The notes beneath the pieces were generated by a model. The model was not told the DNA's origin and searched no databases. It worked only from the letters and a program-made list of their open reading frames with translations. A DNA stretch of 64,000 bases from NCBI RefSeq assembly GCF_000757605.1, contig NZ_JQAK01000005.1:38297-102296 (forward strand), given 5' to 3'. Below, piece after piece: positions 1 through 8,808 of this stretch. Positions within the stretch are counted from its first letter, which is position 1. Every line of letters begins with the position of its first letter. Position numbers and translations under genes: made by a program. This DNA comes from Candidatus Paracaedibacter symbiosus. Lineage in GTDB: Bacteria > Pseudomonadota > Alphaproteobacteria > Paracaedibacterales > Paracaedibacteraceae.

Positions 1-48
1 ATGAGTGCATATCTCCTAGAAGGCCAATAGAAGAGGTGAAATTTTAAA

Positions 49-1251
49 ATGCTGATTTCAAAGTCCATAAAAATGGTTGGGATAAGTGTTCTATTCTTGC
101 TTACTTTCTCCAATGTTTCCTTTGCTTCAGATGCTTTTGAAGACAATGCTGCCCCTATTAATGCAAGCTCAAAAACTCTCGGAAGAAAACATGAGGTCGA
201 GAAGACTCCTAAACATAGGAAGCGTAGGAAACTGGAGCTAAATCAAAGCCAAGCTAGTATAAGCGGATCTTTGATCGCAGAAGAAGCAGAAGAAGTGGAG
301 AGTAATATCAGTTCTCAATCAAATGCCGAAGAACTCAATAAAATAGGAGATACCTCCCAACCATCAAGTAGCACAAGTTTATCTCTTCCGGACCTTTCTG
401 ACGAATTGCAAGAATTAATCTTTTCTTGCTTCGCTACCATGGACCATCGAACCATTCGAGCTTACATTTATGTAAATAGGCATAATTATAATAAATATGA
501 ATTGATAAGAGAGATATATAATAAAATAGCAACCAAAAACTGTCTTGAATCCATGGTATCTCCCAAAAATCTTATTAGCCATTGGCGTAAGCAAAGTCCA
601 ACATATGAGTTTACAATGAATGAAAGTGGCTATTGTTGTGAGCTTTCTTGTTACCCTTATATATTAGTTACTTATGGAAGGGACTACAAACTAGAGAATT
701 ATAGCAATGCGGATATTATAGCATTCACCTCAATTCTAAATAAGTTTCCAAAAATAAAAAAATTATCTTTTAGTGAAGAAATAATTGGGGATAAAACTGT
801 TGTTGAAAAAGTTTTAAAGAACTTAGATGGGCCTCATGTAAAAAGAATGTGGTTGGGTGCAGCAGATGGTATGGATGGCAGGTTCTTAAAAGAAAAATTA
901 TGGCCACGCATCAAAAATCTCCACGTTAAATATTTGACCATCAGTGCTATGACCCCTGATTTATCACGTGCCATGGGATTAATCGCTCTAGACATTGCAT
1001 TGACAGACTTTCCTCTTTACTCCTTATGTCTACTGTCCCCAATCTTAGACGATGAAATAACTTTAAGGTTAGCTTTATTATATGCGACTTCACCTCATCT
1101 TAAAGAAATGATGCTATGTGACGGAGCTCTAGAAATTTCTTCTACAGGGATGCAAGCATTGGCAATAGCAATTAAACATAATAAGTCAGCCTCTTTTAGT
1201 TGGAGTGATACTATTGGTAGCTGTCCTTTTTCTTTTGAAACATCGCATTAA
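49..1251 (+). CDS. Secreted F-box-like protein, candidate host-directed effector
   Basis: A 400-residue protein with a cleavable-looking signal peptide (residues 1-26, ending in SNVSFA), then a low-complexity stretch rich in Lys/Arg, Glu and Ser to about residue 110. Residues about 113-150 look like an F-box: LPDLSDELQELIFSCF followed by a helix with conserved hydrophobic spacing. F-box proteins normally recruit targets to eukaryotic SCF ubiquitin ligases, so a bacterial secreted one would act in a host cell. The C-terminal half has weak leucine-rich-repeat character (LYSLCLL, LKEMMLC, MQALAIAI). It resembles in layout the protein at 27444-28340. A Shine-Dalgarno-like GAGGTG lies about 10 nt before the ATG. 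The F-box call is by eye; target and secretion route are unknown. Confidence 0.7.
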   Translation: MLISKSIKMVGISVLFLLTFSNVSFASDAFEDNAAPINASSKTLGRKHEVEKTPKHRKRRKLELNQSQASISGSLIAEEAEEVESNISSQSNAEELNKIGDTSQPSSSTSLSLPDLSDELQELIFSCFATMDHRTIRAYIYVNRHNYNKYELIREIYNKIATKNCLESMVSPKNLISHWRKQSPTYEFTMNESGYCCELSCYPYILVTYGRDYKLENYSNADIIAFTSILNKFPKIKKLSFSEEIIGDKTVVEKVLKNLDGPHVKRMWLGAADGMDGRFLKEKLWPRIKNLHVKYLTISAMTPDLSRAMGLIALDIALTDFPLYSLCLLSPILDDEITLRLALLYATSPHLKEMMLCDGALEISSTGMQALAIAIKHNKSASFSWSDTIGSCPFSFETSH

Positions 1252-1667
1252 TTAAGTTGCAATATGTCAGCTGATATAACCGTGCCGCTGTTAGGCACCG
1301 GGGCATCGCCATGCATGGCTGCTGTACGAGTCAAGAGGTATTTTGATGAAGTTAAAGTACTATTCGCTCGTAAATATACGGTTTAGGAGTTATAAAGCTA
1401 AAAAGTTGAACAGCGAAACAATTTTGATTAATACCTTAATACTGATATCAAACTAAGAAGGATTTATAAGTATAAATTGTCAGCAGCTTTTCCATGCAAC
1501 TTGTATATAAGTACTGTTCCAATAAAAGTATGTTAAGCCTCTGAATTTAAGTAGTTAATAAATAATAATTATTTCCTATTTTTTTTATTACCTTGTAATG
1601 TAAAAGGGTTTTATTGGTTATTATGAAGCGAATTTTAATTTGTTCTTGTTTGGATAAGTGTATAGGC
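1252..1667. other. Intergenic, no gene seen
   Basis: AT-rich sequence with a short GC-richer patch around 1280-1330. No reading frame, RNA gene or clear hairpin terminator could be supported here. Confidence 0.5.
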
Positions 1668-1708
1668 TTGATTTCATAAACACGCATGCTTGATTTAGAG
1701 CGTCATTT

Positions 1709-1832
1709 TGTACCAAGAATAAATGAGAATATACAAATATTCGTACCAGAATTAATTGAGAATATAAAGTGATGTACTAGAATTAAATGAGAATATAACT
1801 CATTCAAACCAACATTATTTGAGAATATCTTA
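1709..1832 (+). repeat. Four subterminal repeats, GTACNAGAATNAATGAGAATAT type
   Basis: Near-repeats start at about 1710, 1742, 1774 and 1806; the first three share GTAC, AGAAT and GAGAATAT with about 32-nt spacing and the fourth keeps only TTTGAGAATAT. Arrays of this kind are transposase binding sites at IS21-type ends. Only the left end shows the array. Confidence 0.6.
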
Positions 1833-2030
1833 TCGCAAAACTTGCCTCCCTTCATTTAACGAAAATCACTGATAAGAGTATACTACTTAGCATATTTTAA
1901 ACGAAGATAATATCTTGTTTACCAGGAGAGCCTTGGAGCAAGAAATGATGTTCGTACTTTCCTAGATAAGTTGCTTGTTGAGGAGAAAATAACCCATTTG
2001 AACTTTAAAACAGAAAAAATCAAAGCATTT

Positions 2031-2196
2031 GGAGACCATCCCAAACCGGGGGGTGATAGCACAAATGCCTAAATTTGCAAGTTTTAACTTCCTCACAATA
2101 AACTGATAGATGCGCTTAAAAATCATCTAAGTTATCAATAGCCGATCCTTATTTTTCCTCACTTTGCAGATCACCCCCCGGTTTGGGATGGTCTCC
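2031..2196. mobile_element. MITE, copy 1 (166 bp, 27-bp terminal inverted repeats)
   Basis: Positions 2031-2057 and 2170-2196 are perfect inverted repeats beginning GGAGACCATCCCAAACC. The 112-bp centre has no gene. A second, inverted and slightly diverged copy lies at 30211-30368, which shows that this is a dispersed mobile unit. No autonomous partner or target duplication was identified. Confidence 0.75.
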
Positions 2197-2272
2197 TATT
2201 TGTGCAATTTAGAAATGTCCCCTTTTGTTGATACCTTATCCATTGAGGAATCCCAACGAAAGGTGGGGGATC

Positions 2273-2356
2273 ATGGAAGGTTACATAACAATGAGCAAAC
2301 AAGATCTAACTTGCCTCGAGCTTATTCAAAAAGTCACGTTAAGCTCTTGTTCTTAG
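2273..2356 (+). pseudogene. N-terminal scrap of a transposase (ISNCY-like)
   Basis: A short frame reading MEGYITMSKQDLTCLELIQK resembles the beginning of ISNCY-type transposases, which start with a helix-turn-helix; it is stopped after 28 codons. The sequence downstream to about 2400 has no clear continuation. The family assignment is tentative. Confidence 0.35.
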
Positions 2357-2408
2357 CGGACAAGAGGCGTGGCCCCCATTGACAATAGCAACAAAGCTCG
2401 GGGCTGGG

Positions 2409-2975
2409 TTAATGGAAGGATGCTTCAGCTAAAGCTTTTTTGTACTGTTGTGAGTTCAGCAACCGGTTCATGTATCTAATTTTTCTTTTTCTTTTGCGAT
2501 CAAAGCTGTAGGTGTAAGATCCCACTCCTCCCCCGAGATGACTCAGGCTACAGCCTCCATTGTCCCGCAACTCAATTTTATCTTCTGTTACTTTGATTGT
2601 AAATTGACACCTAGGTTTATTCCTAACTTGGGTTCCATCGGGCTCTGTATAGATAAAAGTATCGTTTGAGGTATAAGAGGCAATTCCCCATTGCGCACCT
2701 ACCCTCGCCCAAGCTGACGTAATACGTGTTCGAAAATAGATAGACTGCTCTGAGACTTTTACAATCTCAAGGATGTCCTCAGGATCTCCAGTCGGAGGAT
2801 AAGGAATGGACGAATCTACCCCATGTAGAAATTTATAAACGCCTTCAATGCTTTTGATGAGTTTCGCAGTGCTTTTTGTAGCAGTTAATGAGAATGCAGG
2901 TGCTTCGGCTTGCGGATGGGAAGTTGCAAGACATAATAAAATAATTGCTAATAGGATAGGGAGTCTGACAATCAT
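2409..2975 (-). CDS. Small secreted protein of unknown function
   Basis: A 188-residue protein with a typical signal peptide (residues 1-25, hydrophobic core ILLAIILLCL, ending SHPQAEA). The mature part has two widely spaced cysteines in the C-terminal half (CQFT and CSLS), which could form a disulfide, and a basic patch DRKRKRKIR near the end. I recognise no domain. It is the only intact gene between the 51-bp inverted repeats at 1685 and 3199 and reads opposite to the neighbouring transposase scrap, so it may be cargo trapped between IS ends. Confidence 0.6.
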   Translation of the reverse strand: MIVRLPILLAIILLCLATSHPQAEAPAFSLTATKSTAKLIKSIEGVYKFLHGVDSSIPYPPTGDPEDILEIVKVSEQSIYFRTRITSAWARVGAQWGIASYTSNDTFIYTEPDGTQVRNKPRCQFTIKVTEDKIELRDNGGCSLSHLGGGVGSYTYSFDRKRKRKIRYMNRLLNSQQYKKALAEASFH

Positions 2976-3263
2976 TGGAACGAAAAGTTACTCGAAGGTT
3001 GTTATTATGCCATTTCTTGATCTTCCCCTATATTTAATGGTCTTAAAGGGTATAGTCAAATTAACTTTGCCTTTTAGTTAGTCTGAAAGATTTTACTCTT
3101 ATTGATAGAGGAGAATGACTTATGGCCACAAAGCCATTTTGCCCCAAATGTATATTCTCATTTATTCTTGGTACAAAATGACGCTCTAAATCAAGCATGG
3201 ACGTTTATGATATCAAGCATTTACACCTTAGGGGCTGTGTGAGAAGTCATGAAAGTGAAACTC

Positions 3264-3422
3264 TCACGCAGTCTTTAAGGTCGAGTGCTTCATGTTCAAA
3301 GTTTTATTCAGATTTTCCAGCTTTTCAAAATGATGAATTCCCCATAAAAAACCCGTAGTCACAGGAATCATAACAACCCAGATTCCCCAATGTCCCAGAG
3401 ATCCAGGGGGAGTTCCCTCGGT
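3264..3422 (-). pseudogene. Remnant of a small membrane protein
   Basis: About 52 open codons without a credible start read GHWGIWVVMIPVTTGFLWGI, a transmembrane-like helix, then a basic tail. It follows an in-frame stop at 3423. It may be the end of a truncated gene; function unknown. Confidence 0.25.
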
Positions 3423-3513
3423 CTACTCACCCTTCAAGGTTCGATGTTTTTTTTAATCGACCATATTATATGGCGTCATACAAAAGCCATTTCTATCCGA
3501 CTATTGTCAGTTT

Positions 3514-4359
3514 TTAGTGAATAGAGACTGCTTGAACAAAATCATCCACAATGCAATTAAATAATTCTGGTTGTTCCCAATGGGGAGCATGGCCACAATC
3601 AATATGATGCATACTTACTAAGCTGCTATAATTAATTTCCTTCTTAATGTAGCCATTTTTTATCCATGGATCTTTTTCACCTATAATTACCGAAATTGGT
3701 GTATTGGTGCGCTCTAGAATGTCTTTCGCGTTGACTCCAATACCGTCTTTCACAGATTTAATCATAAAATGACGTGCATTGCCGTCCGCTCTCATATTTA
3801 CCTCAACAAGATCTGGTACCTCATTTGGAATAAATCCACCATGAGTAAGAAATTTATAAGCATCTTGAATGGAAAATTGTTCTTTTTGACCCGTCAGATA
3901 AGAGACATCACTCACTTTAAATCCCTTTGTTAATCCCTCTGCAGTTAAAGGAATAGGAGGTGTCCCTGTAATAATTAAACCTGCCACAAGATCCGATCTT
4001 TGACTTAATAACTCAATAGCAATATGCCCCCCCAACGACCATCCACAAAAAATGGATTGAGAAATATTTAGCTTTTCCAGTGCTTCAATAATTACTCGTG
4101 CATAACCTGGAAAGGAATAAACCTGTTCAGGATTTAGAGCATTTTCGCTCTTACCATGTCCAGGTAAATCAAATGCAATGACCTTATATTTTTTCCCTAA
4201 GGTATCAAATTGTTTTTTGAAGGCTTCTTTGGAGGAAGAATTACCATGAATTAAAACAATAGGAGTTCCTTTACCTTCAGAAATTGCGTAAGCTATTTTG
4301 CCTCCAGATGTATTGACGAAACTCTTTGTATATATCTCTTGCGGTTTATCATAGCTCAT
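3514..4359 (-). CDS. Alpha/beta-hydrolase fold enzyme
   Basis: 281 residues, usual length for the family. Visible landmarks are the oxyanion-hole motif LIHGNSSS (about residues 37-43), DLPGHGKS (64-71), the nucleophile elbow GWSLGG with Ser108, an acid candidate in IGEKDPW (near 230), and the catalytic His in CGHAPHWEQP close to the C terminus. The protein has no signal peptide and should be cytoplasmic. These enzymes cleave esters, lactones, amides or epoxides, and the substrate cannot be read from sequence. It lies about 650 bp from the LuxR-like gene; an AHL-lactonase role is possible but only a guess from proximity. There is no obvious operon partner. Confidence 0.85.
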   Translation of the reverse strand: MSYDKPQEIYTKSFVNTSGGKIAYAISEGKGTPIVLIHGNSSSKEAFKKQFDTLGKKYKVIAFDLPGHGKSENALNPEQVYSFPGYARVIIEALEKLNISQSIFCGWSLGGHIAIELLSQRSDLVAGLIITGTPPIPLTAEGLTKGFKVSDVSYLTGQKEQFSIQDAYKFLTHGGFIPNEVPDLVEVNMRADGNARHFMIKSVKDGIGVNAKDILERTNTPISVIIGEKDPWIKNGYIKKEINYSSLVSMHHIDCGHAPHWEQPELFNCIVDDFVQAVSIH

Positions 4360-5015
4360 TGCACTTCATACTTCTTGATAGTTAAATAGTAATTATTTTA
4401 GTTGGGTTTCTTAGTAGTAGTGAACTTCTTTTCGAAAAGTAAAGTTCCTACACACATGGTATTGAGTTTTAAAGCCAAACCATTTTATTAAGGCCACAGT
4501 AAAGCAGACTTTTATATTGTTCAACTTTTTATTAATTTATTGGATAAGTTTAAAAATTAAGATAGCAAAAAGCTAAAAAACCATTCTCTTACTTCAACCT
4601 ATTTCTAAACTAGGGGCAGCATACGCCATCCTAGCCTTGAGGTTAGCATTCATTACCTAGCAAACATAGGAAGTGGTGGATATAGGACACACACTACCCT
4701 ATAAGATTGACAAAGTTTTTGAAAGTAGAATTGAATGCTTTCTGCCCAATGATCGATCGCCGCATCAATAGAGGTGTCAGATCCAAACGTTCTTTCCTGT
4801 CTCAACGCACAATTAAATTATATTGCTTCTTTCACATCAAATAAAAGTTAGAAAATCTGAGGGACATGTAGTTATGAAAGGAGAATAGTTGTTACCCCAT
4901 AAACCCGAGAACCTTGTAGTTGTTGATAGGTTATGGATTAAAAAAAATGGCATCTGGGAACCACAATAATACAAGCCATTAAGTACTTAAAAGTTTAAGT
5001 GAGCATAGACTTTAT
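4360..5015. other. Intergenic with no supported gene
   Basis: AT-rich 656-bp stretch. On the minus strand around 4675-4815 a short open peptide containing SDTSIDAAIDHWAES is seen, without a start signal, perhaps a worn gene fragment. No terminator or RNA gene is visible. Confidence 0.4.
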
Positions 5016-5639
5016 TTAAATAGCTTGGCAGCTATGATGGCTATTTGAGAGAAACTTATATATTTCCAGCAACTCTTCTTGCTCCAATGCTTCACCTTTA
5101 TCGTACTTATCTTGTAAATAGCAGACAAAATTTCCTAGATGAGCCAAATGCCAGGCTATGGCAAAAAACTTTGTACTGTTTATTTCTACATTTTTTCCAA
5201 ATGTAAGGGTAATTGCTGCTTTCATGTTGTTAAGGTTACCAATAGGAACAGTTATCCCTTTACTAATGTCATACCTTTTAGCTGCAGCGAAGAGTTCTTC
5301 TTGTTTTGGCAGATCAAATTCTTCTAAAGAATTAATCCCCTCCCCCCACATGAAAGGCATAAAAGTCTTTTTAGATCTCAAAAGCACCGGATCTACCTCA
5401 TAAAAACCATTAAAATAGAGGTTTAACCATTCCTCTGGGTAAGAAGATATAAAATTTATAGGCCTACATACCTTAAACGATTCGAAATTTACGACATTGG
5501 AAGAATCAAAAACAACATTCGTTTTAGGGAGAGTGAAAATTTTTTGATGAGATGGTGGAACATCAAAGCGACAGATTGCAAAGTAATTGTAATTTAATCC
5601 TTGTAAAAAGGAATCAATTTGCTGTCTTATTAAGCTCAT
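5016..5639 (-). CDS. LuxR-type autoinducer-binding protein without a complete HTH domain
   Basis: 207 residues from the ATG at 5639, preferred over an upstream TTG because GGAG sits about 9 nt before it. The body matches the LuxR AHL-binding domain: YPEEWLNLYFNGFYEVDPV carries the Trp/Tyr/Asp-Pro signature, followed by PFMWGE and the GITVPIG strand. Full LuxR proteins are about 235-250 residues and end in a 65-residue GerE HTH. Here the chain stops at LEQEELLEIYKFLSNS, which resembles only the first HTH helix, and none of the three frames downstream restores the rest. It could bind AHL without binding DNA, as the TraR antagonist TrlR does in Agrobacterium. It is divergent from the LuxI gene at 6027. 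Confidence 0.8.
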   Translation of the reverse strand: MSLIRQQIDSFLQGLNYNYFAICRFDVPPSHQKIFTLPKTNVVFDSSNVVNFESFKVCRPINFISSYPEEWLNLYFNGFYEVDPVLLRSKKTFMPFMWGEGINSLEEFDLPKQEELFAAAKRYDISKGITVPIGNLNNMKAAITLTFGKNVEINSTKFFAIAWHLAHLGNFVCYLQDKYDKGEALEQEELLEIYKFLSNSHHSCQAI

Positions 5640-6026
5640 AACTTTCCACTCCAAAAATTAAATAAAATTATGTTCTTTTGTATCGAACTTGTGTACCGTA
5701 TATAATTCATTTTTATTTTTCTTGATAGCAAAAATTTAGCTTAAATTTCCCTTTTAGAGCTTTTTTCCTTCTTCTTCGATAAATTAGGATGCTTTTTTTT
5801 TAAAACCATCCCTCCTCTCCTAATGAGCGTATTATCCTAAAAATGTATACTTTTTAAGCTAATAAGAGAAAAAACAACCCAGGAATTTCTAAAAAACAGC
5901 AAGAAAAATTATAGAGTGTAAATTTTAGAAGGAAAAATGAAAAAAGGCAAGTTTCTATAGGTTTTGATACTTGTAAGTAGCCACCTGAACATCTATCTCC
6001 AGTTTGTTAAGTAAAGGAGAATATAA
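5640..6026. promoter_or_regulatory. Divergent luxR/luxI control region
   Basis: 387 bp between the divergent starts. Ribosome sites are seen for both genes (GGAG before 5639; AAGGAG at 6013-6018). A weak lux-box-like dyad, ACCTG-12 nt-CAGTT, lies at 5983-6004, but its spacing is 2 nt longer than the classic box and it sits very near the luxI start codon. No stronger palindrome was found. Confidence 0.35.
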
Positions 6027-6629
6027 ATGTTAATACACTTAAATGCGCAAACTTCCAAGTATCACAACGACATTTTAGATGAGTTTTATAGGATAAGAAA
6101 GAAAATATTTATAGATAGATTAAATTGGGATCTTCCTGCTCAAGGAGATAAAGAGATAGATCAATATGATCATAATCAATGTAATTATCTTTTATCTATT
6201 TCAAATGATAAAGTAAGTGGGGGAATTCGGCTTACTCCATCCCTTGCTCCTAATTTAACATTTGATACATTTAGTGATGTGTTTAATCTTCCAACTCATA
6301 TTAAACCTCAAAATAATTTATTAGAAATTAGTAGATTAGGGATAATAAAAACCTCCGACGAGATGCCTTCAAATATCGTCCGAAGAAAGACCCTCGAGTT
6401 ATTTCAAGGAATTCTTAAATTTGGGTTATGTCATGGTTATGAAAAAATTATTACAGTCACTGATATAAGAATCGAGAAAATTTTTAAACTTTCAGATTGG
6501 CCTCTTGAAAGAATATCTGAAGTGCAACAAGTAGGAAACACACGAGCATTAGTAGGCTTCCTGCATATTACCCAGGAATATTACGATAAAATACAAGCTA
6601 AATTAGACCAACTCTCACCGGCTTCCTAG
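6027..6629 (+). CDS. LuxI-type acyl-homoserine-lactone synthase
   Basis: 200 residues, normal for the family. The invariant residues of LuxI synthases are present at nearly canonical positions: Arg24, Phe28, Trp34, Glu43, Asp45, Asp48, Arg68 (GGIRLTPS), Glu100 and Arg103 (LLEISRLG). The enzyme joins S-adenosylmethionine and an acyl carrier (ACP or CoA) to make a diffusible AHL signal in the cytoplasm. AAGGAG lies 8 nt before the ATG, and a strong hairpin follows the stop, so it is probably a single-gene transcript. The divergent neighbour is a LuxR-like protein lacking its DNA-binding half, so the receptor that answers this signal may be elsewhere or may work by antagonism. The acyl chain cannot be predicted. 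Confidence 0.92.
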   Translation: MLIHLNAQTSKYHNDILDEFYRIRKKIFIDRLNWDLPAQGDKEIDQYDHNQCNYLLSISNDKVSGGIRLTPSLAPNLTFDTFSDVFNLPTHIKPQNNLLEISRLGIIKTSDEMPSNIVRRKTLELFQGILKFGLCHGYEKIITVTDIRIEKIFKLSDWPLERISEVQQVGNTRALVGFLHITQEYYDKIQAKLDQLSPAS

Positions 6630-6663
6630 ATAAGCAAAATTTATCTGTTAGCGGTAAAAGAGG

Positions 6664-6693
6664 AAACTTCTAGGGGGTCATTCCTAGAAGTTT
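6664..6693 (+). terminator. Rho-independent-type hairpin after luxI
   Basis: An 11-bp perfect stem, AAACTTCTAGG with CCTAGAAGTTT, and an 8-nt loop, closing on a short T run. It lies 35 bp after the luxI stop. Confidence 0.75.
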
Positions 6694-6754
6694 TATAAAA
6701 TCTGGATAACAAATTCAGACTTAAATAATAGCTTTTCTATTTTATCAGGAAAAT

Positions 6755-7078
6755 ATGATGTGTGTTTTAAACTTTCTTGCTGTTCATGAATTGAACACGA
6801 TTCAAAGAACAATTTCAAAAAGCAATTCCATCCTTGAGGAAATTGCTTCGGTTCGTCGCGAAGCTGCTGATGCTCTTCTAGCCGCTCAAAGTTCATTCGC
6901 TTTTAAATCTCTATGCCTTCAATCCACTGTAGGTGATGATGGAGAAGAAAATGAGGTATCTCTTAAAGAGATAGAAAATAACTTTGAAAAAACAAACCTT
7001 TATTTAGATCACCATCTAAAGAAAAGCAAAGAAATCTTGATGAGAATCAGGGAAACTCAGTCTTTACTAGATGACTGA
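6755..7078 (+). CDS. Small helical protein, unknown
   Basis: 107 residues, no signal peptide, and largely helical with heptad-like spacing (SILEEIASVRREAADALLAA, then LKKSKEILMRIRETQSLL), suggesting a coiled coil. An AGGAAAA ribosome-site candidate precedes the ATG by about 5 nt. It lies between the luxI terminator and another short hairpin at 7094, so it is probably transcribed alone. No family is recognised. A shorter reverse frame overlaps it but has no start signal. Confidence 0.55.
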   Translation: MMCVLNFLAVHELNTIQRTISKSNSILEEIASVRREAADALLAAQSSFAFKSLCLQSTVGDDGEENEVSLKEIENNFEKTNLYLDHHLKKSKEILMRIRETQSLLDD

Positions 7079-7093
7079 GCTTCGATTTACTTT

Positions 7094-7113
7094 TGGGGGT
7101 TTAACCTCCCCCA
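7094..7113 (+). terminator. Short GC hairpin, possible terminator
   Basis: TGGGGG pairs with CCCCCA over an 8-nt loop 16 bp after the stop of the 107-residue gene. The T run downstream is interrupted, so the call is moderate. Confidence 0.45.
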
Positions 7114-7188
7114 TTCATCTCTAAATTTTTTAAATGACCTTATGAAAATGGATCTCAAGGTCCAATAACAAGGGAATAGAATATTATT

Positions 7189-8196
7189 ATGCTTAATAGA
7201 CTAACTTTTTTAAAAGGCTTAATATGGTTTGTGTTAAGTCTACTTATCAGCAATTTTAATGACCTTCTCATGAAAGGACTTGGTCAAAATTTACCTAATA
7301 TGGAAATAGTATTTTTTCGATTTTTATTCGGAACTATTTCTCTCCTTCCCTTCATATTTGCCTTAGGACATCGTTCCTGGAAAAGTGAACGTCTTTTCCT
7401 TCATGGGATTCGGGGCCTCCTATTGTTTGTTGGAATAAGTCTATGGTGTTATGGACTTAAAGTTCTTCCTCTTGCTACTGCAGCGGTTTTAGGCTTTACC
7501 GTTCCTTTATTTACATTGCCTCTTGCCTTTATTTTTCTTGGGGAGCGCGTCCATTGGCCAAGATGGGTAGCAACTATCGTCGGCTTCGTAGGCGTTGCAG
7601 CTATATTAATTCCTACTGCCTTTAATGTTTCATGGGTAGCCTTTACGCTTGTAGGAGCGTCTTTATTATTTGCCATAATTGACGTTATCAATAAAAAATT
7701 GGTCGCGAAAGAGAGTATGGTCACTATGCTTTTTTATTCAGCTTTAGTCACAACAATATTAAGCGCCTGCCCGACCTATCTTGTATGGCAGAGTCCAACC
7801 TCCCATCAACTTTGCTTGCTAGTCGTGTCTGGAATAGGATCTAATTTGGTCATCTACTTGCTTTTAAAAGCTCTTACAAGTATGGAAGCTTCAGCTTTGG
7901 CTCCTTTTCGCTACCTTGAATTTCTTATGTCGGTGGTTTTTGGCTTCTTGTTCTTTCAAGAGTTACCCAGTTTGTATATTCTTTTAGGAACAGCCATTAT
8001 TATTCCCACCACAATTTTTGTTGGGTTTTATGAAGTTTATACTGACAATAGACATAAAAAAGGAGAGATGGCCACCCTTGAACCACAAGCTTGTTACGTG
8101 CTTTCAGAAGCAGAAAAATTCTATTTGCAGTACAATTCCACAAAACGCATGCTGACGAATAAGAGGCCTAATAAAGGACTTCAAAAACTTGTGTGA
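7189..8196 (+). CDS. EamA/DMT-superfamily inner-membrane transporter
   Basis: 335 residues with about ten hydrophobic segments in two repeated halves, the layout of two EamA domains (LIWFVLSLLISNFNDLLMKG to about residue 145, then SWVAFTLVGASLLFAIIDV to about 285). Typical features include FFRFLFG in the first half, the FLGERVHWPRW loop after the fifth helix, and FQELPS in the second half. Family members export amino acids, purines or other small metabolites, and some intracellular bacteria use them for SAM import. The substrate is not predictable here. A 50-residue charged cytoplasmic tail follows the last helix, longer than usual. Confidence 0.88.
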   Translation: MLNRLTFLKGLIWFVLSLLISNFNDLLMKGLGQNLPNMEIVFFRFLFGTISLLPFIFALGHRSWKSERLFLHGIRGLLLFVGISLWCYGLKVLPLATAAVLGFTVPLFTLPLAFIFLGERVHWPRWVATIVGFVGVAAILIPTAFNVSWVAFTLVGASLLFAIIDVINKKLVAKESMVTMLFYSALVTTILSACPTYLVWQSPTSHQLCLLVVSGIGSNLVIYLLLKALTSMEASALAPFRYLEFLMSVVFGFLFFQELPSLYILLGTAIIIPTTIFVGFYEVYTDNRHKKGEMATLEPQACYVLSEAEKFYLQYNSTKRMLTNKRPNKGLQKLV

Positions 8197-8269
8197 ATAA
8201 AAAAATTAATTCCCACCAATTACCTCTTCCAGACCAAAAAAGAAACCGGCTCACAAATCGAAATCTTTT

Positions 8270-8294
8270 TACCCTCTAGCTTAGCTAGGGGGTA
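8270..8294. terminator. Bidirectional hairpin between convergent genes
   Basis: An 11-bp stem with one mismatch (TACCCTCTAGC with GCTAGGGGGTA) and a 3-nt loop, between the transporter stop and the lipoprotein remnant read from the other strand. There is no strong T run on either side. Confidence 0.4.
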
Positions 8295-8353
8295 ACTTTG
8301 ATAAAAACGCTGCTAATCCCCCCTCACGCCTTTTGATACCTTCTTTTTGCTCC

Positions 8354-8596
8354 TTAGATTCCAGGCAAATCTTCAACGTAAATCTTTGTACCCAAGTCCC
8401 ATTGCTTCTTATCTTGAGTATTTATAATCAAACGCTGGTTGTTACTCTCCTACATTAAATAACCAACCGTCCCATCTTGTTTGGGGATGACCTTTTCAAT
8501 AGAGAATAATAGTTTATTCTCGGTATATTACCTTGAACATCCACACACTGCAGCAGAAACTAAAGACAACGCGATTAATAGAATGCTTTTATTCAT
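8354..8596 (-). pseudogene. Degraded small lipoprotein gene
   Basis: From the ATG at 8596 the frame reads MNKSILLIALSLVSAAVCGC, a signal peptide with an AVCGC lipobox-like end, then meets TAA after 22 codons. The same frame continues (YTENKLLFSIEKVIPKQDG), meets TAG, and continues again to IYVEDLPGI before the final TAA at 8354. Two in-frame stops in about 80 codons show that the gene is dead. The mature part was perhaps 55 residues; function unknown. Confidence 0.55.
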
Positions 8597-8808
8597 AAAT
8601 AAGACCTTTATTTTGATGGAGTTTCTTTTTACGTATTAGGAGGCAAAGATATAGATTCTTCACTAAAAAATAAACGGTTTTAAATAAAATTGAGAGTTAG
8701 CCACTAATATCCAGGCTTCTTTTACACCCTTTTCCAATTTCCTCAGTTCTTTTCCAGGGAATTACCCATAAGGTACGTAGGTTGTATATTACTTAATTAA
8801 AATTATTT

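Larger units (their letters stand above)
1685..3199. mobile_element. Segment bounded by a perfect 51-bp inverted repeat (IS21-like ends)
   Basis: Positions 1685-1735 and 3149-3199 are exact reverse complements; similarity continues imperfectly outward to 1668 and 3216. Reading inward, the likely element tip is TGTACCAAGAATAAATGAG at 1709 and its complement at 3175. Multiple subterminal repeats beside the left tip recall IS21-family ends, but no istA or istB gene survives inside. The interior holds a MITE, a transposase scrap and one secreted-protein gene. Just left of the right tip, a ribosome site and ATG at about 3141 begin a zinc-ribbon-like start (MATKPFCPKC) that is cut off by the repeat. 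The segment may be a hollowed-out IS21-like element or the scar of an inversion. Confidence 0.55.

Noticed and set aside
5983..6004. lux box upstream of luxI
   Set aside because: Kept only as a weak note: the spacing is 2 nt too long, the dyad is short, and it is too close to the start codon for normal activation.
6693..6896. Reverse-strand frame opposite the 107-residue gene
   Set aside because: No start signal and overlapped by a better frame.
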